From: Catenaria anguillulae PL171
Lineage: Eukaryota > Blastocladiomycota > Blastocladiomycetes > Blastocladiales > Catenariaceae
Assembly (NCBI GenBank): GCA_002102555.1
Contig: MCFL01000021.1
Span: forward strand, 124,001-188,000
Reading direction: 5' to 3'
Length of the DNA stretch: 64,000 nucleotides
The translations under genes were made by a program, and so were the position numbers. The stretch's first letter is position 1. Each line of letters begins with the position of its first letter. The notes under the pieces are model-generated. The model had not been told where the DNA came from, ran no database searches, and saw nothing but the letters and a program-made list of their open reading frames with translations. This document shows positions 32,994 through 44,154 of this stretch, one piece after another.

Positions 32994-35900
32994 TTACGCA
33001 ATCGTCCCTCTTCTTGATTCAGAATTTGCCCTCCTTCTTCCCCACAAGCTGCCACTCGCATTGTTTGACTCTGGTGGCGGAGAACTCGATTGTGTCGTCG
33101 ACAGCGTGTCTCGGCTCTCAGAGTCTACATTGAATGACGGGTTTGGCTTGTCGTCGTAGCAAGCGGTCGACTCTCGGCGACTCGACATTTCCGGAATCGT
33201 TTCCTCCATTGTCAGTCCCTTTTGGCTGCCATAACGCGTTCGGAACACTGGCTGCTGCTGTGGGGATCGGTCGGCTGCACCGCCGCTCGCAATGCTACTT
33301 GCGTCATCGTCATCATTTGGGCTTCCGACCTCGTCGTCCTGGGGGCCCAAATTGTTTGCACCCCGTGCGGATCCAACGCGGTTGCGTCGAGATAGCGTGC
33401 CAATGATGCGCGATGGCAATGACAAAAAATAGCCATTGGCTGAGGGACTGCGCGGAATGTTTGCGGTTCCTGGCGACAGACCAGAAACAGCTGGCGAGGG
33501 CGACCGGGACATGCGAAAGATGGACGAGGCAGTGGATCCACGGCGTGTGGCTCCCGTGGCTGCGGACGCAGTTGCTGGTCGGCCTCGTGGAGCCTGTGTC
33601 TGTGACTCTGCCGCAGATGGTTCGTCATTGTTGACGGATCCGGCAGACCCAAACTTTGGCGAAGTTGTTGTGGGGGAATTGGCGGTGGTTGCGGACACAG
33701 TGAGGGGTCCGCTGGCTGCACCTGGGCCATCTGGAAGCAAGTTTTGTGCCGAGCCTTGTAAAGAGCTGCGCCCGCTGACGGCTGCGCTGTTGGCACGCGA
33801 CTGGAGCATGGAGCGCGTCTGCTGGAGCGTTTGCGCCGTGCGAGCTGCATCCCGTTGCATGGCCATGCGTTTGGCACGAAGCGAGCCCACAGCGCCTGCG
33901 GCAGAGGATGGGGACGAGGATGCTGGTGTCACGGAAAGAGTGGTAGTGGCTGTCGGTGCGGCAGAGGTTGGTCGATTTGGAACCAATGTGCCTTCGGGCG
34001 ATGTGTAGGCCGATGAGTTGTCAATTGTAGGAGGGTGATCCATGACGGGTGCAGCAGTAAGTGAGCGGTATCGCCGCTCAAGGTTGGCCTTGGTCAGAGC
34101 TACTCGATCCGATATGTACTTTTCAATCGATTCTGTGCAAGTACATAGAACGGTTTTTTTTTTGTCCATCAGCTTCCTGGTCGTGTGCGCGAGACATGGC
34201 AGTCAGTGCAACCATTAACCTACCGAGCTCTTGCAAGTACACCTGTGTTGCCTGCTGCACATTCGACACGAATACATCGCGTTCCTCAGATGATTCAAAT
34301 GCCAGCTGCAAATGTTCCACTTCGCCACCAGTCTGTGCCAAGTATGGATCTGACGAGTATGTGGATCCTGGCGAAGTGTTTGACTCGGCATTGGACGAGA
34401 TACCTGATGGACTGGACATCTGGACTGCGACTGTGTTGGGAAATGGAGCATCTGTGCAGTCGTCGGCATACTTCGAGACGCTGATGGACGTGAGCTCAAA
34501 GATTTGGCTGACCTGATGCTTGGGCATTTTAGGTTTTGCAACCTGCAAGAGCAGACTCGGTGAGCTACGATCGAGAAGCTGCAAACAGAGGCGATGGGAA
34601 AAGGTATATACCAACAAGTGACTCGCGAATAGAAACAGCCGTCGTTCGTGCTTTGTCCCACGGATGACTTTTGATGCCAAATATTGACCGAGGTATGCCG
34701 ACCGTACTTTCTACAGGGTCCAGACTGCTCGCGTCAGTGAACGGCGCTCGCGGACCGAGAATGGTCGGAAAAAAGTACCTCGGCTCCTACCAGCCCTTTC
34801 AGCACCTTTGCGGTTCGACCCGACTCGTCATTGTCCATGGATATCTCATGACAAACGATCTCGTAGTAGAGCCGTCGCAACAGTGCCGCTGGCAAATCTC
34901 CACCTGCGTCAATTCCGCGATTGTTGCGTACAAAATCGGTCACTGACATTTTACGCTTGACAGCTGGATTATGGGCATCGGTGTTGAGCATGATGAGCGC
35001 TACACCAAACAAGAAATGCATGAGTCCGAATTCTCTTCCAGAAGTATCCCCAGTTGAATCGAATGGAACGGACAAAAGGACAGGACAAATGCTGTTCCCG
35101 CATCCTTGAATACTCCAGGGTTGTTGGCATGATAAGCAACGGCAAACTGGTCAAGAATACGATCGATCTTTTGCGCCTCGCCTGGAAGCCGAAAGTGGGT
35201 GAGCAGCGTTCGAAGGGCTCGGACAAAGTCCATGCCGGTAAACTCGAGCGAGTTGATGTATGCTCGCATGAGCGTGACACAGAGCGGGTCCCTGCATACC
35301 AAGACCAATGAATGAGAGACTAGAGACACGTAGACCGCGCCGACAAATGAAGCGTACGGATGCCCAAACAGCTCACCCAATCGGCTACGATCCAGCTTGC
35401 CGCGATTCCTTGTGAAAAACGAGACCAAATGCGCCAACGCATCCGTGTCAAAGCAGTCACACAAGGGACGGATCGCATCGAATGCAACACAGGTTTTGGG
35501 CTCGCCATGGTTGAACTTTTCCAAGTACTCGTCGTTGCAATGCCAGCAGTGGGTCGGCTGTGGTCGATTCAGCGCGCGAAATGTCTTGATTGCATGAGGA
35601 TCGAGTCACCTGCAATTCCGCCTTTCGCGACGCTTGAGTCGCCGAAAGTGCTGTTGCATACTCATAAGGCGCCACCAGTTTTGAAGCGAATGGCCGACAT
35701 GTGCGGACGGCGAGCTCAATGACGGACAGGGCCGCAGTTTCCTGCTGCACCAAGGCTGGACATGTTCGCATGACGGGGAGGCGGGCGTTGTGGCTGATCG
35801 GTCCTGAGTGGCGTTGAGTACATCGAAGAGGTGACGGGGCGGAACCGGCAGTACTGGTTGCGATACGCTTTTGCTCTATCCTTTATTTTCGACAGCGGCA

Positions 35901-36310
35901 TGGGTTCTGGCGCATCTCGGCCGTTCGGCTGCGGGCACTTCATCATGCTCGGATAACTGGACAGGTGATGAGCACGTTGGAATCACGGCCGATATCTGAC
36001 TGCTTGTCGACAATGTTTCATGTGACGCCTTATTATTCAGTATCCGACGCTTGAGGGGCACTGCCACCCCCACGCTTTCAACATTCTCAGGTCCTGAATC
36101 GTATCGGTAAGTGGAAGGCTGTACCGTGTCATCCGACAGCGGCATACGCAGTGTGGCATCTTCGGGCGGCGCAATGGCCGAATCCACAATGACCCTCTGC
36201 CCTTGGAGTTGATTCTTGCCGTGGCCTCCTTGGATGCAAATGACACGGTCTTCACCAACCCCTGCGGCGGTTGAGATGGTCATTGGTGCAGCACTTGGAG
36301 CAATGGACAT
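32994..36310 (-). CDS. Sec7-PH domain Arf guanine-nucleotide exchange factor
   Basis: Eight exons (36310-35939, 35873-35610, 35557-35358, 35291-35074, 34999-34779, 34710-34612, 34542-34224, 34132-32994) sum to 944 codons. The Sec7 domain covers roughly residues 240-430: LVSFFTRNRGKLDRSRLGELFG, EFTGMDFVRALRTLLTHF, the glutamate finger in FRLPGEAQKIDR, and FSLIMLNTDAHNPAVKRKMS with DFVRNNRGID. A PH domain follows at once (YLGQYLASKVIRG, RRLFLFASHLLVVAKPK, HQVSQIFELTSISV) and ends in a helix with SIEKYISDRVALTKANLERR. The tail of about 380 residues is disordered. Known of the family (EFA6/IQSEC/yeast Syt1 layout): activates Arf GTPases at membranes through PH-phosphoinositide binding. All exon phases agree, and the junction giving FVLSF-SLIMLN matches the Sec7 consensus. 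Confidence 0.9.
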
Positions 36311-36832
36311 GATGCTGGGTGAAAATCGTCTAGCTTTGAAGAATGCATGAAGTTGTTGACTTGCCGAGAGTATATGGAGAGCGCAATCAAGCAATCAAGG
36401 GTGTTTACATTGAAACCTGAAGGCTCGCGATCCGCCTCAGTTGCTGCTCGTCACCAGTTTTTCTGTTCGCACACAGCCATAGATGCGAACACACATAACG
36501 ACGCCACTTGCTGAGAAACATAACAATCGAAATCTTGAATACATGAGCCTGTCATGAGGTCTATATAAGGTACATGTATTTATGTTGTAAGGGGAAACAA
36601 ATTGAGATAGAGTCCATCAACAAGGTAATAGAACAGAAACAAAACCACGGCATGATATCAAATGAAATCAAGAGGAGACAATCGAGCAAGGGGGAGGGCG
36701 AGATGAGAGTGAGGGGGAGGGAGGAAACGCAAGTCATGCCAAAAGAAATACAGCAACCAAGCAATGAACTGCAAAGGAAAAAGAAAAGACACCGAAATAC
36801 TCTAAAAAAAATGCGTCGTTGAGCGGGTAGAA
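36311..36832. other. Intergenic, purine-rich on the plus strand
   Basis: Holds the ArfGEF promoter and the kinase 3' UTR. Plus-strand 36640-36820 is purine-rich, which generates a Lys/Glu-rich frame by composition alone. Confidence 0.55.
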
Positions 36833-39800
36833 TCAACCAAGCAATTGCCTCAACTTGTCATCGCTCCGATACAACTTGCGCAACACAATCTGCTTAACGC
36901 GGCCATAGCTAACGCTGCTGCCCTTTGTGCGATGGAACTTGATTGCCCACGTGTTCTTGTGCTCGGGCAGGCCCACCACCTCCACGGTAAACAACAAGTC
37001 GGTCCCGAAACTCATCAGCCCGCGCTTAATCACTTGAATGGCGCCCTTGTTCTCCGCAGGCACCTGGCCCTTTGCGACCGACCCAACGTGCACGCCCTCG
37101 TTGATGGCCCTGGCATTGCCCGACATGGTGGGCGTGCTCGAGTAGTAGCTCGAGTAATGCACCGACACAGACTTGTTGAGGTACATGCCGTTGGACGCCT
37201 CGGCGGCATTGGCCGAGCTCGCAAGCATGGTCTGCTCGTACGCAACGGCCGTGGCATTTGACGACGTTGCGGCTCCTGTCGCGCTCTGCAACGTTCCTGC
37301 CGGGATCACGGGCGTCACGGAACGAAGTACGGGGCCTGTACGGCCGGCGGCAATGGCGGCTGCCACGTCGGGTTGGGTGTACAGTGGTGGGTAGTCGCCC
37401 GGCAAAACTTGGGCGTTGCCACCCGACGATCCACCGGACGTGGACGGGGCACCCACAGAGTAGCCAGAGTACACGCTAAGCGCGTCGCTGGTCGACGTTC
37501 CACCGCTCGTGGCCGTGCTCTTGCGCCTGCGATGAGCGCCGGGCGGGCGCGAACCAGAGTCGGAATCGACCGACGGAAGGGCAACTGGCGCATAGTCCTC
37601 GTCGTTTTCCAGCAAGCTCAACGCATCGAGCTCGGCCTTGAGCCGCGCTGGCGTCACACCAGACCCTTTCTTGCCCAGCTTGAGCCTGCACTTGAGCAAA
37701 AACGGTCCATCACCGTGCCCGGGAATCCCGCGCACGGGATCCGTGCCATGGCCCACAACGACAGCACCCAGACCCTCGAGCACCTTGCGCACCTCAAACA
37801 GGGCCACCTCAGGCGTGCGTGTTGTGAGCGCCTCGGCAGGGAACTGCCTTGCATCGTCCACGGAAACCACGGCGGGCGTCAACGTGTTGAAAAACCCCGT
37901 GGGCAACGGCGGCGGCACCTCGGCGGGGCGCTTGTTGCGGCCAAGCAACTTGTCCGTCAACGACCGCCCGCGTTTCACCGTGACTTCCTTTGTCGCGGAC
38001 CGGCCGCGGTCGCCGGCTTGCCCAGCGTCGCTTGCGCCATTGGCAGCGTAAATGCTCTGGTAGGGGCCAACGGGCGCCGCAGGCAAACTGTCGGGCAAGT
38101 CCGGGACCGGTGGAACGTCAGTGCGCTCGTACACGGCCGTGGACGCGCCGCCGTCCACGAGCGACCGGATCGAGTTGACCATGGACCGGCCGCCAACCGA
38201 TTTGGACCGCTGGCGCGAGCCCGTGGCCATTGCCGTTGTGCCCGTGGCGGGAACACCAGTGACTTGGGTGGCAGGATCAAACACTTGGTGCACCGTGTCT
38301 TGCGATATGTCGGTGCGCGTAAACACAACGTCCTGGTTGCCTGAGCGACCGCGCGTCAGCGTGGCAAGCACCGATGCGTGGTTGGCTGGCGTGCGCGGGT
38401 GCTTTGGCGGCGTGGGTGGGGCAGTCAGTGTGGCGGCGGGCGGTGGGGATGTGGCCATGGCGCGCGACACGGCGGTCAGAGAGGGCGGTTGGTTGGGCGC
38501 CGGCGGGGCAAGCAGCGGGGTTGGCGCGGGAATGGGCGAGGGGGCAAGGTTGGCGGGCGGCGAAGATGCGACCGAGGGTGTAGCGGTTGCGGGAACAACT
38601 TGAATGTGAACGGGTTCGGGCGCCACTGGAGATGCAACGTGTGTGGACGAGGTGGCGGATCCGGTGCCGCGCTTGCTCGACCGGCTCGTGCGCCATTTGA
38701 GTTTGGCGATCGAGTGCTTGAGGTCGTCGAGGAAGCCACCACCATTGTGCTTTGAGGACGATTTGGTTGCCGAGGTCGAGGGGCCAGAGAATGTGTTGCG
38801 CTTGTAACTGTTGGCAGACTTCTTTGTGGACGTGGTCGTCTCACCAGCAGTAGCTGCCGAGGCATCAGTCGTGTCGTTGCCAGAGAGTGCAGGGAAGGAC
38901 ACGGCTGCCGTTGCAAGTTGCGAATTGTCGACCGACATGCGTCGGTTGGCAGCTGCGCCGGTCGATGCTGTGACTGCTTGAACTGTTGTCGAGTTGGTCG
39001 AAGCCTCGGCCGTGGCGGTGGAAGGTTCCACGGCAGGAGCAACCGCAGCGGATGTAGCGGGTGGGGCGAGTAGAGCGGAAATGGCCGGGTCGACTTGCAT
39101 GTCGTCTTGCACGTGCTGCGTGGGCTCGGGGAGCACGGGCGATTTGCGCACGTCCACATCCATGGCGTCGTCGGCCGTCAAAGAGTTGGGCACCGTCGTC
39201 ACCTGGGCCAAGCTCGACACAGCAGCCTCTGTGTTGACCACTTGAGGGACCGGTAACGGGACGGGGGGCTTTTGTGTACTCGAGGACGCTTCGGTGGTGG
39301 TAGCAAACGAGTCTGCGGGCGTGCGCGTGCGCGACTTGCTCCTGCGGCTCGAGCTCTTGCTGCGATGCGGGTCCTTTTGCGGGACGGGCGGCGGCTTTGA
39401 GAAATCCTTGGTAAAGAAATGTCTGTACGCAGCCAACCACTTGTGCTCCATGACCTCCTTCATGGTTGCACGTCTGTCGGGGTCTGGCACGAGCATGCTG
39501 CGCAACAAATCCTGTGCATCGGCCGACAAGTGCGGCGGCATGTGCAGTGGGGTGGGCTCCGACAAGATGTACTTGTAGAGCAGCGTGATGTTGTCGCCGT
39601 GTGGGTTTTCTGGATCATCATCAAACGGCAAATAGCCCGCGAGCATGGCAAACAGAATCACGCCGCATGACCAGACATCGGCGCAAGTGCCCACGTAGCC
39701 GTCGGCAACAACGAGTTCCGGAGCGGCGTAGCAGGGGGAGCCGCATGAGGTGGCCATGAGGAAATGGCGGTCAGGGATGGACTGCGCGCGGAGCGGGTCG

Positions 39801-40620
39801 GAGAAGGGTGCTTCGGGCGCCGGTGTGGCAAGCGTGGAAGGGTCAGGGAACTGGTTGGCGAACCCGAAATCAATGATGACGAGGTTTTTGGATTCCGACA
39901 ACAGTAGGTTTTCGAGCTTAAGGTCGCGGTGCACGACGCATTTTTGGTGGAGGTAGTTGACGCCATCAATCAATTGAGCAAAGAGCCGTCCAGCCTCGTC
40001 CTCGGACAGGTACTTGTTGTTGAGAATGTAGTCAAAGAGCTCGCCTCCCGAGGCGTACTCAATGACAAGGCCAACGAGCTCGTCCGTCTCGAGCACCTCA
40101 AACAGGCGCACAATGGACTTGTGAATGACGGCCGACAGAATGGCGATTTCGCGGCGAAGCTTGTTTTGCTTTTCGGCATCGTCGAGGCGGGCGCGCTTGA
40201 AGACCTTGATGGCGACCTTGTTGCCGGTGGCCTTGTGGATGGCGAGCTTGACCTTGCCTGTGAAAGAGTCCGTCCCATGTCAGTTGATTGTTTTGTTGCC
40301 ATTTCGTAAGCATTGGGCAGGAATGTCGTACCAAATTCGCCCTCGCCCAGCGTCTCGCGGAGCTCGTATCCGAGCTCTTCAAAGGGCTGGCGGCGGTTCT
40401 GGGGCGTCACCAAGGGCCGGTTCGGGTTGATGGAAAAGGAGGCCGACATGGTGGCAGGCGAGTACTGCTCGGGCCGATGGTGGTGGGGCAGGTGGTGCTC
40501 CAAGGCCGTGACGGCACGCTCGTGCGAGGGTTCAGTGACGGTGGTGTCGTGATTGGAATTGCTGTCCACGGCAACCGGGGCGGCGGCGGCGGCGGCGGTC
40601 GGGCCAGGCGGTGGCGCCAT
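36833..40620 (-). CDS. KIN1/MARK-like Ser/Thr kinase with C-terminal KA1 domain
   Basis: Two exons (40620-40332 and 40257-36833, 74-base intron) sum to 1238 codons. The kinase domain begins at about residue 80: GYELRETLGEGEFGKVKLA, AIKVFKR with the lysine, VVHRDLKLENLLL, IIDFGFANQF, then CGSPCYAAPELVV and DVWSCGVILFAMLAGYLPF. A long disordered Ser/Thr/Pro/Ala region (about 750 residues) leads to a KA1-like end: LLFTVEVVGLPEHKNTWAIKF and VKQIVLRKLYRSDDKLRQLLG. KA1 domains of KIN1/MARK kinases bind anionic phospholipids and restrain the kinase; these kinases control polarity and exocytosis at the cell cortex. Odd: about 30 extra residues (Pro/Ala-rich, with PDPSTLATPAPEAPFSDP) separate DFGFAN from the conserved SCGSPCYAAPE, so the activation segment is extended. 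It could also be an AMPK-related kinase of another subfamily. Confidence 0.85.
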
Positions 40621-41625
40621 CGTGACGTTGACGGAGAAGGAAGGAACGAGGAGGTAGGATGTGTTGGGTCCGGCCGGTACTGTACAAGAGTGTGTTTTTG
40701 ATTTACGGATACATGGAGAGTGTCATGTGCCGAGTGACGATAGACTAGGGTGAGTGAAGGAGCCGTCTGGATACGCTGTCGTCCTGTCTCGCACCCACGC
40801 TACTCAATTGCAAGTCCACCGTGCCGTGCCCATCATGCATCGCAGGCCGACAGAACAAGTGCAGGAGCGAGGGGGCTGAAACGGCAAGCGCCAATGCACG
40901 TGACGAACGAACAAGCAAGCCACGTTTGCACAAGCTCACGAGATGCTTCGGTGCATGTTCTAGAACTCAATCTTGCTAAAGTTGGCCCCTTTGCAAACTT
41001 CGCCACAATTTCAGCCTCTGTACGCAGCCTGACTCATTCCATGCTCGACACGCCCCGTGGCCTGACCAATTTGACATGATGTCGCTCATGTACTGACTTT
41101 GACGTCTCTGGTGAATTCCAAGGCCGGAGCGCGGGCCATGCCAGTTGCATGGCAACAGCTGTTGGGCCAGGCCATCGGGCACGCACATGGCGGTGGCGGT
41201 GGGGAAGATGCGTGGTAAATATTTATAAGTATCAGGGAAGTCAGGGCGTGGGAAACCATCGGCTGCCGCCACCGAGTTTGGCCACGCCAGTTGGATTGCC
41301 ATCGTGACGTGCCATGCCAAAGTTCGAATTCGATCGATGCAATGAATCCATCCATGTTCCGCCGCCCGACGTACCTATGTCCATTCATATCAGTTTGTAC
41401 ACGGAGGGCCAAGGCAAAAAAACGTATATGATACCCATACAGCCGCAGCCGCTATGGCAGTATTTAGCTGCGAACGTTAACGTTGAATTCAACTTGCAAC
41501 TACATATTAATAGTCGAACGCGTCTCCATTTCAAATGCATACTGAAGTACGTATGCAACGCAACTTGCTCGCATACATCACGGTCTTTGTCCTTGAACCA
41601 TATTTAGTCTTCTCCCACTCGTACA
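40621..41625. other. Divergent intergenic region, no gene seen
   Basis: About 1 kb between the kinase start and the membrane-protein start. It includes two related stretches (GGCCATGCCAGTTGCATGGC at about 41133 and GGCCACGCCAGTTGGATTGC at about 41279), probably chance or degraded repeats. No coding-like frame. Confidence 0.5.
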
Positions 41626-42576
41626 ATGTCTGTGGCCGTGACCCAAAGCACGCCAACACCCGCCTCCCAACTCCCCTCGCCAACCCCGTCCTCCTCGGCC
41701 CCAACCTTCAACGGCGGCGCCCCCGTCATCACCGTCAACCCGCCCGAGGGCCAATCGCTGTCCTCGTCCACCATCGCCGTCCTCGCTTACGGCGGCCTGC
41801 TCTGCGTCGTTGTCCTCATCTTCACTCTCGGCTGGATCCGCGTGCTCGTCCAGCTCGGCATCCAGCGCCTGTCTCGCGCCTACCGCCGTTTTCGTGGCAT
41901 TCCCGACCCACCACCTCAGCAAGTGCCGGCCATTCGCTTGCCCAGCACCGCCAGGCGAAACTCGACGGCATCTGCATCTGCATCTGCAGACCATCACTTG
42001 CCACGCATGTCCACTGTCGCAACAGCCGGCAACACACACATGCACCACCTGGCACCCTCAGCCGCCGCAAACATGGACCGTCGCCACTCGACATCGAGCC
42101 ATCGCTCGCAAACTGTCGGGTCCATCCATTCTGCTTCCACTTCCACCACACCACGTCTCGAGCCACGGTCCATGAGTGGGCCCGCCGCAGACGTGCTCAC
42201 CCACCAAGACCTTCGCCGCCTGTCTTGGATGCAAGCATCGCAAAAGGGACATGTCGTCTTGACCATTGAGCCGCCACGGCCAGGCGAGCCCATTGTCGGC
42301 CTGGATGACGATTTGCCAAGATACGATATCGGAACGAATAATTCGGCAGCGCCCGTGGCGGAATCCGAGCCCGAGCCCGAGCCCGAGCTTGGGCCGGCCA
42401 CACTGGATCCTGTGGAAGAAGCGGACGATGACCCGGCGGGGCAGATCTCCAGCGAGCAAGGTTCGGTTGCGAGTGTCGATAGCACCAGTCCGCTGGTGCC
42501 ACATGCCGAACCAACAACCGCTGCAAGGCAAGAAGAGGAGCCCGAGGGGTCAAGAGCAGGCAACCATCGGTCATAG
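41626..42576 (+). CDS. Single-pass membrane protein, unknown function
   Basis: A single-exon frame of 316 residues. A Ser/Thr/Pro-rich N-terminus (STPTPASQLPSPTPSSS), suitable for O-glycosylation outside the cell, precedes one membrane helix TIAVLAYGGLLCVVVLIFTL and a basic stop-transfer stretch QRLSRAYRRFRG. The cytoplasmic part is disordered and ends in an acidic region with an EPEPEPE repeat and a DDLPRYD motif. This is the general layout of fungal surface sensors (Wsc/Mid2-like) or of Ser-rich single-pass adaptors, but there is no WSC cysteine domain, so no family is assigned. The long coding frame and the membrane helix support a real gene. It converges on the APH-1 gene. Confidence 0.65.
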   Translation: MSVAVTQSTPTPASQLPSPTPSSSAPTFNGGAPVITVNPPEGQSLSSSTIAVLAYGGLLCVVVLIFTLGWIRVLVQLGIQRLSRAYRRFRGIPDPPPQQVPAIRLPSTARRNSTASASASADHHLPRMSTVATAGNTHMHHLAPSAAANMDRRHSTSSHRSQTVGSIHSASTSTTPRLEPRSMSGPAADVLTHQDLRRLSWMQASQKGHVVLTIEPPRPGEPIVGLDDDLPRYDIGTNNSAAPVAESEPEPEPELGPATLDPVEEADDDPAGQISSEQGSVASVDSTSPLVPHAEPTTAARQEEEPEGSRAGNHRS

Positions 42577-42885
42577 TCCTTACTCCTTGAATGTGTCCCC
42601 AACTTAACCCGTTACCCCACCATTGCTCGATCGTCTTGTGCGTGTCTCTTCTTTGGCTCAAAGATGCACGTTTACCTTGGTGCATATCTTCAGTTTGTGT
42701 ACTTTTTCGCTTTGCTTTTTACTCTGTCGGCTCTGCCCAAGTCTTGTTTCTCGCTGTGTCCAATTGTCTTTTTTTTTATCTTTCTCAGATATGTACCCGT
42801 GTCATACCTTTTGCCCCCGCGCTAAACTAGAATAACATTGCAGGTTCGATTACCAGTTTTATATGTACAAAAGAGGAGATCCAAG
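42577..42885. other. Convergent 3' region, T-rich
   Basis: About 310 bases between the ends of two convergent genes, rich in T on the plus strand (CTTTTTTTTTATC at about 42768), as expected for overlapping 3' UTRs. No terminator structure recognised. Confidence 0.5.
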
Positions 42886-43814
42886 TCACGACGACTTCTT
42901 CACACTCATTCTCACGCATCCGACAACCAGCACGCTCGACACTGCCAGCAGCATGAGCGATACAATGAGCGGATACGCGCAACTTCCGGGCATGCTTGGC
43001 GATTGCAACAACGACTAATACGGTCGCAAGCAAGTTAGCAACCTCGTCGTCCGCTCCTCAAAGAGAAAAGAGTGGGAAAAAAAAAAAACTGCGTCTGTAC
43101 CGAAAACGACACCACCAAATGCGACACAACCACATATGCAACAAGCACCGGCCGATTCACCAACACCCCGCTGCCCGCCGCTGCCACTGCCGCCCCGCCG
43201 CCCATGCCACTTGCGGCGCCCGGCACAGGTACTCCCAAAAACAGCGCATGAAACAAAACCACGGTCCACGCCATCTGATGTGCAAACCCCAACACGGTCG
43301 CCACGCTTCCAACAAACACATCCGGAACCGCCCGACAACTCGGCGACACGCGCATGCCCGGGCCTGCGCTCTCAATCAACGGCTGCAAGTGCGAGAGCAA
43401 GGCAACAAGCAGTGCCCACCCGTACCCTGCCGCGCCGGCCAAGCGCGCCCGATGCAACGGCGAGCGTGGCGATTCAGATGCCAGGAGAATGCCGCCTTCG
43501 GCTTTGCGAATAAGTAGCCAGAACACCCCGCGGACGGCTTCTTGGACCACCACTGCAATCACGAGCGTGAGCATGGCAGGGACAAGTGGGCGCGTGGGGT
43601 CCGGTTGGCCCACCGAGGCGGTTGCTGCGAGCTCAGCGCGCCCGGGAACAAGTAGCCACAGGGAGGCAGAGATGAGGAGCGCGCACAGGGCAAAGAAGGC
43701 AGAGGCGAGGGCGAGCAGGCCCAGCGAGGCGTGGTGCAGAAAGAAGGAGGCAAACAGCACGAGGGCAGGCCCGTAGGCGAGAAGGGCGTTGCCGATGAGC
43801 GAGAGGGCGGGCAT
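42886..43814 (-). CDS. APH1: APH-1 homologue, gamma-secretase subunit
   Basis: Two exons (43814-43101 and 43014-42886, 86-base intron) sum to 281 codons (280 residues); animal APH-1 is about 250-265. There are seven hydrophobic segments, beginning LIGNALLAYGPALVLFASFF, as in APH-1 (GPA near the start), then FFALCALLISASLWLLVP, LTLVIAVVVQEAVRGVFWLL with the family's QE.xR pattern, a loop with LASESPRSPLHRARLAGAAG, GFAHQMAWTVVLFHALF with the conserved histidine, LVAYVVVSHLVVSFS with the second histidine, and CAYPLIVSLMLLAVSSVLVV encoded by exon 2. Known of the family: APH-1 scaffolds presenilin, nicastrin and PEN-2 in the intramembrane protease complex. None of those partners is in this window. 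The splice adds the seventh helix in phase 0, which supports the model. Confidence 0.82.
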
Positions 43815-44154
43815 GGTGTTAGTTCATGTGGATTGCATTGAGTCGAGTGTACGGTTTTGAAGTGGGTATTCTCATGCACCCTAGAGACGGAACGTGTTAA
43901 ATTGCGAATCATTTGCCACGAGTTGTACAGGACTGAAGCGCCGGTGACCGCCAATGCGAAGGATCGGTGGCCTCACTGGCGATTGAGACTGGTGGGAAAG
44001 CACTCACAACATGAAGCCAAATACAGGTGGGAACCGCGAGGTGTAAATGGTATTTACTCACAATTTGACAGCGAGACATTGGTTCACAAACATGTGTATA
44101 TGGCAGCAATCAAGCACTCGATACTACATACTGACACGCACGGAAACACATTCG
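43815..44154. other. Intergenic, APH-1 promoter side
   Basis: About 340 bases between the APH-1 start and the stop of the DUF2306-FNR gene, both minus strand. No recognised element. Confidence 0.5.

Noticed and set aside
36574-36822. Lys/Glu-rich plus-strand frame of 82 codons
   Set aside because: Explained by the purine-rich strand opposite a pyrimidine-rich 3' UTR.
41133-41300. Pair of related GGCCA(T/C)GCCAGTTG stretches
   Set aside because: Only about 20 imperfect bases each, no extension; probably chance.
42843-42860. GGTTCGATTACC resembling a tRNA B box
   Set aside because: No matching A box, acceptor stem or anticodon arm nearby.
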